A stretch of 64,000 bases of DNA from Onchocerca volvulus (Eukaryota > Nematoda > Chromadorea > Rhabditida > Onchocercidae): the NCBI GenBank assembly GCA_000499405.2, contig HG738140.1, positions 1,631,024-1,695,023 on the forward strand. The letters run 5' to 3'. The notes under the pieces are model-generated. The model had not been told where the DNA came from. It worked only from the letters and a program-made list of their open reading frames with translations, and ran no database searches. This document shows positions 35,961 through 45,599 of the stretch, piece after piece; the first letter of the stretch is position 1; each line of letters begins with the position of its first letter. The position numbers and the translations under genes were made by a program.

Positions 35961-38900
35961 CTAATCAATATCGATTGATTGTTGAATTTTTAATTTACCA
36001 ATTTGATTGCAAAATTTTTCGTTGATTTTTTTCGTCGAAATATCACTGCATTGATTTACAACGAATAGCTGAAATATTTCAGAGTAATTTTAGCACATTT
36101 GCAGTTTAAAATTCAACAAATTAACAATAAGTAAAGTGCTGAGCGAATGGAATATGTAAAAATTTTGGAAAAATTTTTAAAAAATCGCAAAAATTGAAGG
36201 ATTAAAATTTAGAAAATAATAATACGGTTAAAAAAAAAGTAAAATTACAAAAATATTTTCTTTTTAAGTTTTTCCATTCTTGGAATTTCTGACCTAAAAG
36301 AAAGATATAATTTAAAAATTGTGTTCGTTTAAAATCAAAATTATTGCAATGCAATTTTTAGAAGGAAATTAAAGTAAGAATTAAATTCAAATTAAAATGA
36401 AATATTTGATTAAAAAACGTTGTACAATATTTAATCTGAGTTTAAACGACATTTTAATAAACATTATATATTTAAATAAAAAATTATGGACAGCATTTAT
36501 TTTGAAATTATTTCAAAAAATGATCGGTTAAAATCTACTTCGAGATTTAGAGATTGGACAATGAAAACTAGAAAAAAACTACGTTTATAATTTCAATTAC
36601 CAAGATAGAAATGGTTTGATTACTTAAATTAAACAAGCTACTTCTGTCTTGATGATTGTAACTATTGATGAACTTGATGTGAGACATATTTTCAATCAAT
36701 TTGCCTAAAACTTCTTTGAAATAAAAATTCCGATAATAAGTCCCAGAAAATTCGCGTACACTTAAGTTTTTATATTTTCATCCTATTACTTTATATAAAA
36801 ATCTCGTTGCACAAGCTAAATCAGTCAAATATTAAAGAAATGATGAGAAAATGATAACATAAAAAATATCAAAATAAAAAAAAATGAAAAAATAAAAACT
36901 AATAAGAGATGTAATAACAGTAAATTGTACAAGTTTGGTTAGTAAATGATTCGTTTGAAAAAGAAAAAAAAAGCTTAAGACAAATAAATTTTTTAAAAAT
37001 AAAATTAAAAGTATGAAATTTAAAAATTCCTAACCATTTCATTGCAAAAGATGATATCATCTTTAGACCGAAATATAAATTAGCGTATAGTTCGTTAAAA
37101 TAAACATGAACAACTTTTTTTTTCAGCAAAAAACTACTCTTCTACAATCGAAAAGTTTGGAATGTTCAATGTATTACATATAAATAATAATTCTTTATCA
37201 GTTGGTAAGAGGACTTTTTTTTTAATATTATTAAAATTCATTCAATTATTCAATTTAATTAAAAGCCGATAGAAATGGTAGAAATGAAAAATGAGCAGCG
37301 AAGAATGAAAGTTTTAAATTTCGTCAAAAAGTTTTCAAAACTTTCGACTTTTAAAAAAATGTAAATAAATAAAACTTTTAAAAAATGTAAATACTGGGAT
37401 TTATGTAACCTAATTTGTTTATATCATAGTTTTCAAAAAAAAAAAAAAAAATGAAATTATCATATTACCATTGTACCATGAGAAATCAACGAACAAGATA
37501 GCTTTTCCTTTCATTTCATTTCTATCAAATGCTTCATAAAATTGTTGTCACAAACTTGTCACATTTGGCGTAAATTGTTAATAACATTTATTTGACATTT
37601 TCCAAAAGTTGTATTGGTTATTTTGAATCATAAAGTAGCAATAAATATTCGATTTATTAGTTTCGAAAGTAGCAATAAAAATAGATGAAAATTTGATATT
37701 TCCGATTCTTTTGAATATGAAAAAGCAGTGTTTTCTATGCGTTTTATAAATGCTAATAAAGTTGCAAAGAAAAATCAACCTGAATGATATTCAAATTGTG
37801 ACAGATGGGTTAAAGAATTTTAAAACCATGATTGAATATATTTTTGCGAGAAAAGTTAAAACATATATATATATATTCTTGCACATTAAACAAGCTAAAT
37901 TTATTAACTTTCGAAGTATTGAGGATGGCGATAAGCCGATAAATTAATTAAATGAAAAAAAAAAATAAAAATTAAATCGATCATTTAATCGAAGAAATAA
38001 TCAAATTTTCCCCAATTTGCTTGAATAAATCAATCACTAGCATTTAATAGTTGATTAAGTAATTAACTTATAATATGATTGATTTTTTGGTTAAAGAAAA
38101 AAAAGATCCTAAAAAAACTTGGATAGAAAAAAAAAAAAGCTTGTTTGATTGTTTAGAAATATTTGATCACTACAATCATCAAATTATGCTTTTAACTTAA
38201 CAAGTAAATTTAATATGAATTGGTAATATCTGTGAGAGAGAAGAAAAATAATCAACTTTTTTCAAAAGTACTAAAAATATACAAAGTTCGCCTCAACGAG
38301 TTAATAATAGCAAATGTCCGTTTTTCTAAACTTAAAAAAGAAGTTCAGAAAAAATTGGATTTATAACTCAGATAATATTAGCTAAATTTATTCTATCATG
38401 AAAATGATTATAATCATCTTAATTCAAGTAATATGAGTTAAATTTATTTGTTATTATAAAAATAATTGCAATAATTATAACTCATATAACACAAAATAAA
38501 TTTATATTGCTGTCATGAAAATAATTATAATCATAATAAAATCAGATGATATAAATTAAACTTATTTGTAATCGTGAAAATATGTATAATCGTTATGAAT
38601 AAATTTATTCGTACTCATGAAAATAATTATGATCATTATAACTCAAATGATATAAACTAAATTTGTTCATAATCATGAAAATAAGCTGTAATCATTATGA
38701 CTAGAAGTTAAATTTATTCGCAATCATGAAAATAATTATAATCACTATAAATTAAATGATATAAGCTTAATTTATTCGTAGTTTTTTTTTTCTTAATTTA
38801 TTCGTAGTCTTAATTTAGTCGTTTTATAATCATTTTATACTATTTTCTTAGATGCTAATTTGAGTAGTTATTTTCTTCGATTTTTTCTCATGTAACAGAT

Positions 38901-39921
38901 GACATCAGTTATTTGATATCTCGAAATATTACATTTAGTTTTTTTTTCTTTTTTTTTAATATTTTTTTTTTTTAAGCTATTGACAAATTTCTATTAATTA
39001 ATTTTTTTTTCTTTCATAATTGTTAAATTTTCCAGTATAGCGCAATATTGATCACTTTCTAAATACATGTTTCAACGCTGTCAAGTGTTGTCATTAAGAA
39101 CTTGTCCATCATTATTTTAATTAATATCCAATCGAGAATGGTGTAAGTCGAGAATGAGAAAGAAAAAACAAAGTTCATTGTACAAACTTTTCCGGAAAAT
39201 ATTACCAACCATATATTTTTAGCAAGCGAGCTTTTAAATTTATTTGCTTGTTTATCGAAAAATGTGGCATAACAAAAATCAACTTTAAAATAATGCAATT
39301 AACGCGATGTGGTTGTGAAGTGGATACAATCTTTCATTTCCCTGAAAAGTTATTAGTCAATAGCATTTATGCTTTGCAAACGCTAATCAGGCTCAATTTT
39401 TGGCACTTGAAAAGCCAAAACTAATATTAAGCCTAAAAAAAAAAAAAAGTGTCTTAAAGTTGAGAAAACTCTACGTAAAAGCTTGAAAGTAAAACAAAAA
39501 AAAAAAATAAAAAAAAAAAATCTTTCCAATTTTCGATAATTTCATCTATGCAAATTTATGAGGAAAAAAACAAAAAAAAAAAAAAAAAAAAGGAAAGATT
39601 AAATGATAATTTCTTTGCCATAATTCGTGAAGCGGAAAAATTTTAGGCAAAAAAAAATCAATCAATACAAACATGACAAAAATAAATATGATACTTGTTG
39701 AATTTTTAAACTTTCCGAATAATCAGTTTTTATGAATGAAACGTGAAATGATAACTTGATACTTAAATTCTTTGTTAAAAAATTATTTGTTCTTTGGATG
39801 TTGATAATTCGAATTGAAAATATAAATATATATATATATGTGTAATTTTTATTTAATTCTATTTAAATTTTTTTCTTCTAGTAAACAAATTTTATTTAAA
39901 AATTTTCACTCTATCTAAACT

Positions 39922-39924
<3 letters not shown>
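35961..39924. other. Upstream flank of the C2 gene, no gene seen
   Basis: AT-rich sequence with homopolymers and one degenerate tandem array (38360-38785). No supported coding exon or RNA gene. Confidence 0.45.
38360..38785. repeat. Degenerate minisatellite, about 60-bp unit, about seven copies
   Basis: Units repeat ATCATGAAAATAATTATAATC, then a TAACTCAAATGATATAA-like and a CTAAATTTATTCG-like segment, with many changes and length differences. Confidence 0.75.

Positions 39925-39984
<60 letters not shown>
39925..39984. repeat. (GA)n microsatellite
   Basis: About 30 perfect GA units followed by a short A-rich tract and then an assembly gap. The true array may be longer than shown. Confidence 0.95.
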
Positions 39985-39988
<4 letters not shown>

Positions 39989-40003
39989 AAATAAATAATA
40001 CAA

Positions 40004-40010
40004 NNNNNNN
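40004..40010. other. Assembly gap (7 N)
   Basis: Seven N bases directly after the GA array. The size is probably nominal. Confidence 0.98.
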
Positions 40011-42690
40011 AAAAAAAAGAAAAAAAATTAAAATTAACCGCCAAATTTCAGATTGACTTGATAATTTAGACTATGTCTATGAATTCCTTCAAAATTTTTA
40101 TTCAACAAATTTTGATTAAAAAAAAAAAAAAAACAATGTCCTGAAAGCTCATCATAGTGAAGTTTGATATTTTTTTTTTTTTGATATTTTGAATGAAGTT
40201 TGATATTTTAAAATGCTAATAAGGAATAATAGAACAGCTGTAAAGTTAGATGAAATTTGCTGATAAACATATCTTCAATTTCAAAACATATAATCTCATC
40301 CAAGATCAGTTAAAAATATGAAAGTCATATTTTTAAAAGATTTAAATTTTTCACAATGAATTCTCTTACAAAAATACGATTGTTATCATTTCAGATGCAA
40401 AATTCTGTGATCAACAAAAAAGCTAGCAGAAATGATCTATGTTAATTTCTGGACGAAGATTATTTCTTGATCAATTTGATTAATCTATTCATTGATTAAA
40501 ATTGCCATTTGTTCTGTGTAATATTTTCAAAATTTGCCACAAATAAGTGTTCACATTTATTTCCATTGACAATTGATTCATCACTGATAACTTATCGTTA
40601 ATCCTCTAAATAAATCATTAATATTAATTATTTCTTGAAATTTAATAAATAAATAACATAGCTATTTGACTAAAGATCATATTATTTGTGAAGCAAAAGA
40701 AAAAGTAAGAAAAAAACAGGAAATATTCGATAATGATAGTAAAAGAAGTAAAAGATGATCATGTTTCAAGAGAAAATAAAACTTTTTGCTTTTGTTGAAA
40801 CATAGAAAAATAAAGCTTTTCATAAAACATAATTCTTTTTTGAAAAAATAAAATTAAAAAAATAAAATAAAATTTGAAATTTTCCGAAAATAAAATTAAA
40901 AAAAAAAAAAATTAATATAATTTTTCGTGAAACATGATCTTCCTTTGTTATTTAGGAGAGAAATCCTGAATCTGTTATTGTGGAAGGTTTGCTGTTTGAT
41001 TGAACTATCGATGGGATAGATTTTTATCAATTCTTTTATTCACAATAGCAATAATCGAATAACAAATAATTGGTAGCACAATAGAAAATCAGACGTATCG
41101 TAAAGGAAATTGGATGATGTGAATTGGAAATTTAAAAAGGAATTTCGAGTGTATTGGGAACTTGGAGAGGAGTAACATAACCTAAGATTGTCCAGTTAAA
41201 ATGAAGCCAATTCAAATGAAAAAAAAAAGGTTTTTTTAGAATTTTGTAGGGATATTTGAACTGTCAAAAAATTGGACGTTTTGGGATATAACACGATTGA
41301 TAATAAGATAATCGTGAGAAAGAATAGTTTTTACACACGAAAAAATGTTGCATACAGTTTAATTGAGTACAAAAGATGAAAATGGATATGCAAGTACAAG
41401 ATTAATCAAAATTAATCAAGATTAATCGTTTGATTAGAATTATTTTAACTCGAACTGGAAACATTTAAATAAATATTGTAGATTAGCATATGAATTAGCA
41501 CATATTGAGAATTGTTATAGATAATGGCTCTCATTATCTATTCTACAAATTTTTAACCATTTGTTTATATAATTTTCTATAAAAATTAATTTTAGGTAAG
41601 AATTAGTTTCGGTTTTCGCGACATTTATTGTTCAAAAATTTTTCACGAAATATAACTATATTATTATTGAGATGAAAAATTTTCTTCGAAATATATTCGA
41701 ATTATTATCGATATCTTTCAAAAGTTTCTTGAAATGAATGAACATATCAATCAAAAAAAAGATATTTATGTAATTCTAAATAAAAACTATTTGGAATATT
41801 GAATTTTCGTGTTAAAAATTTTTGATTATTATTGGAATATCTTAGTAAATAAAGAGTTAAATTAATCAATAAACAGTAAAAAATATTCACACTTTTTGAC
41901 TAATTATTTCGTCTTTCAGGAGAAGGTTATTAAAAATATAAGCCAAAATGGATTGCATTCAAAAGTTTACAAATACTTATCCGTTTAAATAATGAATATT
42001 TTAAATAAATAAAAATATTTTAGATATTTTAAAATTAAGCAAAATTGTAAGTTACTTCGGAAAAAATAAAGGAAACTAAAGGAAAGATAATTTGAAAGGT
42101 ATTGAAATGAAGCGATATAACTTCGAGACTAATTAGTTTAAATCAAGATAAATTGCAATTAATTTTGAATAAAAATTTATTTTTGTAATTTAAGAAGCAA
42201 TTCGAAAAATAAAAATTAAAAAATGATAAGTTTCCTAGCAATGTAAACAAACTCATTTTTGTTATTTGAATTTTGTTAGAAGATAAACGAGAAATGAATG
42301 TCATGATTGCTGACAAGTTAGCCGATAAAAAAACCTGAATGTAAAATTTGAATGATGTAAACTTAGAAGGGAGAATAAAAAATAACTAAAAAAAAAATTG
42401 AAAATTTTAAAGCGAAAATATTTTCAGAATTTTGTTACAAAAAGATTATTTCGTTTAATTAAAATACGAACACAGAAATATCTTCAGAAACATGTAAGCA
42501 GTGCTGGTAATCTATATATTCTAATCTATCTATTTATCTTTCAAAACTAAACTTGAATGATACGAAAATAAAAAGAAATTAATTACTAAATTTAATATAA
42601 GTTTTAAAATAACATAATTCGAAGAGAATCGAACCGTAATTTCATTTTTGTTTATAATTGTAATTATGCAAAATTTTTAAAAAATAAGAA
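40011..42690. other. AT-rich intergenic stretch, no gene seen
   Basis: No supported coding or RNA feature; only A/T homopolymers and short AT repeats. Confidence 0.45.
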
Positions 42691-43400
42691 AAAAAAGATT
42701 GCGAAGAAGTTTTCAAGGATAATAATGATCTAATTACGATGTTAGAAAAATAATAAAATTGTAATGTAAAATCTCAGGATGATTGCAAAAAAGTTTAAAA
42801 ATAATGAAGTTGGCCAAGAAATTCTCGATAACAATAATATCTATAATTGCAAAGTAAAAAATAGTAAAATTGCAATAGAAGATTTGCCAAAAAATTTAAC
42901 GATAATTAATAAAGTTGCAGAGAAATTTTTTAAGATTAATAACGATCTAATTGTGATGTAAAATTTCAAAACAGTTAACGAAAAGTTTTAAAGACAATAG
43001 AATTGGCCAAGAAATTTTTGAAGACAATGATGCTCTTGCTCGATCTGTCAAATTAAATAACATTGGGCTTGGTGATTAATACTGGATCGGAGTGAACATG
43101 TAAAAAACTAATAAAATGTTTGAAAAAAAAATGGTAGCATAAAAAATAATAAAATTTTAACCATTTTTTTCAAGCATTTTATTACTTTTTTACATGCTCA
43201 CTCCGATCCAAGTACTAATCACCAAGCCCAATGTTATTTAATTTGAAAAAAAATTTCAAAATGGTTTTGCCAAAAATAAGTTTTGAAAATAATAAAGTTG
43301 CCAAGAATTTTTTTGGCAAGAGTAGCAATCTAATTATAGTGTAAAAATTTCAAAACGATTATCAAAAAGTTTTTGAAGATAATAAACATTTTAGAAGACG
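42690..43400. repeat. Degenerate tandem array, about 85-95-bp unit, interrupted by a hairpin element
   Basis: Repeated blocks include GTTGGCCAAGAAATT, AAAATTTCAAAAC and CGATCTAATTATGATGT. Copies are recognisable on both sides of the 43049-43245 hairpin, so the hairpin lies inside the array. The 60-codon frame over 42779-42961 is a product of the repeat. Confidence 0.65.
43049..43245. mobile_element. 197-bp hairpin (foldback) element
   Basis: Left arm 43049-43135 and right arm 43160-43245 are reverse complements at about 93 percent, with a 24-nt loop. Both arms contain the GC-richer blocks ACATTGGGCTTGGTGATTA and GGATCGGAGTGA. The ends read CAAATTAAATAAC and its complement. There is no coding capacity. 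It could be a MITE or a long-hairpin small-RNA source. Confidence 0.85.
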
Positions 43401-43590
43401 TAGAAATTTGAGCGGCAAACGTACGATTGACGATGTTTACTTGCCAAAGTTAGCGAGACAGATTGATGCAAAAATTTTGGTGAAATGCAGCTGTTAAGCG
43501 GAGACGGAAGGAATTTGATCTTGAACAAAATTAATCAACGATCCAATTGACGTAGACGTCAGATAAGACACTTTCACTCTTTCCATTTGT
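43388..43590. other. GC-richer island of unknown nature
   Basis: About 200 bp clearly less AT-rich than its surroundings. A plus frame after ACATTTTAG reads LSGKRTIDDVYLPKLARQID and soon stops; a minus frame also stays open for about 24 codons. A TATAAATA box follows at about 43592 and AATAAA at about 43660. It may be a remnant of an LTR or of an exon. No family recognised. Confidence 0.3.
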
Positions 43591-43664
43591 ATAAATATTT
43601 GATTTGATTTTATTTCTTTTCCTATCACGATTTAATCCTATTCATGTATCGTGCATTAATAAAT

Positions 43665-44125
43665 ATAATGTAGCAGCAAATTTCAATTCTTATTCTAAAA
43701 AAAAATCATAAAATGTTTAATCTATTTTTCTAATTAAATTTTAAAAAGTAGCAATAACGTGACAGAAATTCAAATTTTTGCTCTGAAAAAGGTAATGAAC
43801 ATAATTAATCTATTTCAAAAAAATCATCATTTAATCTATTTCATTTATTTGATTGTTTTTATAAAATAACAATAACGCGTGATATAAATCGCATTTTTAA
43901 TTCTAAAGAAAAGTCATAGATGTTTTCTTTGTTTTTTTATTTAGTCATTTTTTTTAAATAGTAATAATGTGAACAAATTTTGAATTTAGTTATAAAAAAA
44001 GAAAAAAAAAATAAAAGATCACAAATGTTTAATCTACTAAATCTATTCAATCATGATCAAGTAATAGTAGCGCGTAACATAAATTTCAGTCGTAGTTCTG
44101 AAAAAAGATCATAATCGCTTAATTT
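43665..44125. repeat. Degenerate tandem array, about 115-bp unit, four to five copies
   Basis: Units share AATAACGCGTGA-like, CAATTTTTATTCTAAAAAAA-like and CATAAATGTTTAATCTA-like blocks. The array ends shortly before the mitochondrial insertion. Confidence 0.6.
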
Positions 44126-44308
44126 ATGAGCTATCTCTGATAAATCTAAGGTAAATTTTGCAATTGTTATTATAAATAATCAAAAAAGGATTTCAAAGAT
44201 TTCAATTTAAGTAAATAAAAAACTCATGGCGAAAATTGCAAGATTTTTCAATTTAAAAAAAAAAAAAAAAAAAACTTTTTTCATCAAAATTTTAAATTTT
44301 CTCGTTTT

Positions 44309-44482
44309 TTAGGGGTTTCTTTTTATAATTATCATAGTCCGGCTTATGCTTTAAATGTCCCTCCTTTGCCGGATTCTTTTACTGAGGAGGCTTATATTAT
44401 AGGTCTTCACTGGAACATACTCCTTCTTATAGGTATCGTCGGGTTGGTTATGGTTATCATAGTAAGTAATTTTTTTTTGTAG
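44309..44482 (+). pseudogene. cox1: cox1 C-terminal fragment (in NUMT)
   Basis: An open frame of 57 codons to TAG. It reads YNYHSPAYALNVPPLPDSFT then EEAYI, like the PP-x(2)-H-T-F-E-E-P-x-Y end of cytochrome oxidase subunit I. It has a longer hydrophobic tail than vertebrate COX1; filarial COX1 is known to be longer than usual. By chance the segment starts after TTTTTTAG and contains ATA|GTAAGT, so it looks like a nuclear exon, but the following mitochondrial tRNA argues against that. Confidence 0.7.
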
Positions 44483-44535
44483 ATTTAGGTTAAATTAAAA
44501 CTATTAGTTTTCAAAACTAAAGATTTTGTTCTATT
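44479..44535 (+). pseudogene. trnW: Mitochondrial-type tRNA-Trp (TCA) in NUMT
   Basis: Nematode mitochondrial fold with a TV-replacement loop. The anticodon stem TTAGT/ACTAA closes the loop TTTCAAA (anticodon TCA, reading UGA/UGG). The D stem is GGTT/AACT. The acceptor GTAGATT pairs loosely with GTTCTAT. It overlaps the cox1 stop codon, as is common in compact mitochondrial genomes. Confidence 0.75.
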
Positions 44536-44546
44536 GGAACTTTTAA

Positions 44547-44756
44547 AATGAGGGGTTTTTTGGGTTTTGAGTTTTTTGTTTATTTTTTTTTATGTTAGGG
44601 TATTTTTTGTTTTTGTTTTTTTTTTGTTTGAGGTTTTTGGATTGGGATCCGTTGAAGAGTTGTGTTATGATGTGTTTGGGTGTTATGTCTATAAGTTGTT
44701 ATGTTTCTTTGGGTGATTATGGTCAAGAAACATTTAATATTTATGATATTTTTTAA
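44547..44756 (+). pseudogene. nad6: nad6 N-terminal fragment (in NUMT)
   Basis: With code 5 the frame starting near 44547 is open for about 69 codons: phenylalanine-rich, then LSFLDWDPLKSCVMMCLGVM. The DPLKS block before a hydrophobic segment is typical of nematode NADH dehydrogenase subunit 6. It ends at TAA 44754-44756, far shorter than full nad6, so the copy is truncated and the last residues may be flank. Confidence 0.7.
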
Positions 44757-45038
44757 TTATTTATAACTAAAATTGATGATGGTGTAATCAACAATTTTAT
44801 TTCGTTTATGAATACTTGCAGGCTCAAATCTCAACGGAAATTTCTAGAATCGAATTTTTCAGCTATTTTTATTTATATAAATAAAAATGTAAATGTTCGC
44901 TTTTACCTGTTTTTTTTTTTTTCCTGTCATTCTGTGACAGGAGGAGCCTCGAATGTAAATAGCGCCACAGCAGTTATTGGAAATAAGAAGTGCTTAAGAT
45001 AAAGTGGTGTGAAATAGTTTCAAAGAGAGACAAGCATT

Positions 45039-45160
45039 TTTACCGCCAAAACGCTCCAATACATAGATAAAGAAAGGTGGCCAATCAATCAAGAGGTGGC
45101 GCGATGGAGATCAGGTGTGAAGGAGAAATCCCGGAAGGATTTAAAAGGACAGAATTTGGA
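45039..45160 (+). repeat. Dispersed repeat copy B, promoter-like
   Basis: Colinear with 31916-32060 (CCGCCAAAAC, then 36 bp on GGCCAATCAATC, then AAGGATTTAAAAGG). A CCAAT box and TTTAAAAG at usual promoter spacing suggest an LTR or promoter fragment. GC is raised from about 44930 to 45360. Confidence 0.5.
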
Positions 45161-45559
45161 GCTGGAGTTCAAATTCAAGATCGGCGTTCTTACATCGACA
45201 GAGCAATGGCAACAGTTCGAAGTTCAAAGCGATAGTGGCAACAATCTGACAATTCATTTGAGCATATTCATATGAGCAACAAAACAAAAACAACCCAGTA
45301 ATCAATTTGACAGGATATTCTCTGATAATTGTGTCAAATTTTCGAATCAATCAAGAAGAACTTTCGGCGATTCATGATTTTGGACAACCGAGCATTTACA
45401 TTTTTATTTGTTACATATTAGCTGAACCTAAATATAAATGAGAATTATTGTAATAACAATGTTAAAAATGTTTTTAGAAATGATACTGTATAATGAATTC
45501 ATAAAACATCTCCCGGGAGTAATTATATATCGTTTTCCATGATATTAAGTAATACTGAA

Positions 45560-45587
45560 ATTGCAAATGTATGCATGCATTTGCAAT
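45560..45587. repeat. 28-bp near-perfect palindrome
   Basis: ATTGCAAATG and CATTTGCAAT flank TATGCATG. It contains octamer-like ATTTGCAA sites on both strands. Intergenic. Confidence 0.7.
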
Positions 45588-45599
45588 TGTGCAAATTAA

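Larger units (their letters stand above)
44276..44756 (+). pseudogene. NUMT: nuclear copy of mitochondrial cox1 end - tRNA-Trp - nad6 start
   Basis: A T-rich, plus-strand block whose three parts match mitochondrial gene features read with the invertebrate mitochondrial code. It holds a cox1-like C-terminus ending TAG at 44482, a 57-nt armless-type tRNA with anticodon TCA, and a nad6-like N-terminus with an in-frame TGA read as Trp. As I recall, this order is that of filarial mitochondrial genomes. Base composition changes sharply from the A-rich flanks. The exact edges, particularly on the right (44730-44756), are uncertain. Confidence 0.8.

Noticed and set aside
44312..44460. Nuclear exon with TTTTTTAG acceptor and GTAAGT donor
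   Set aside because: The reading continues past the donor to a stop followed by a mitochondrial tRNA-Trp and nad6 start, so it is better explained as mitochondrial DNA.
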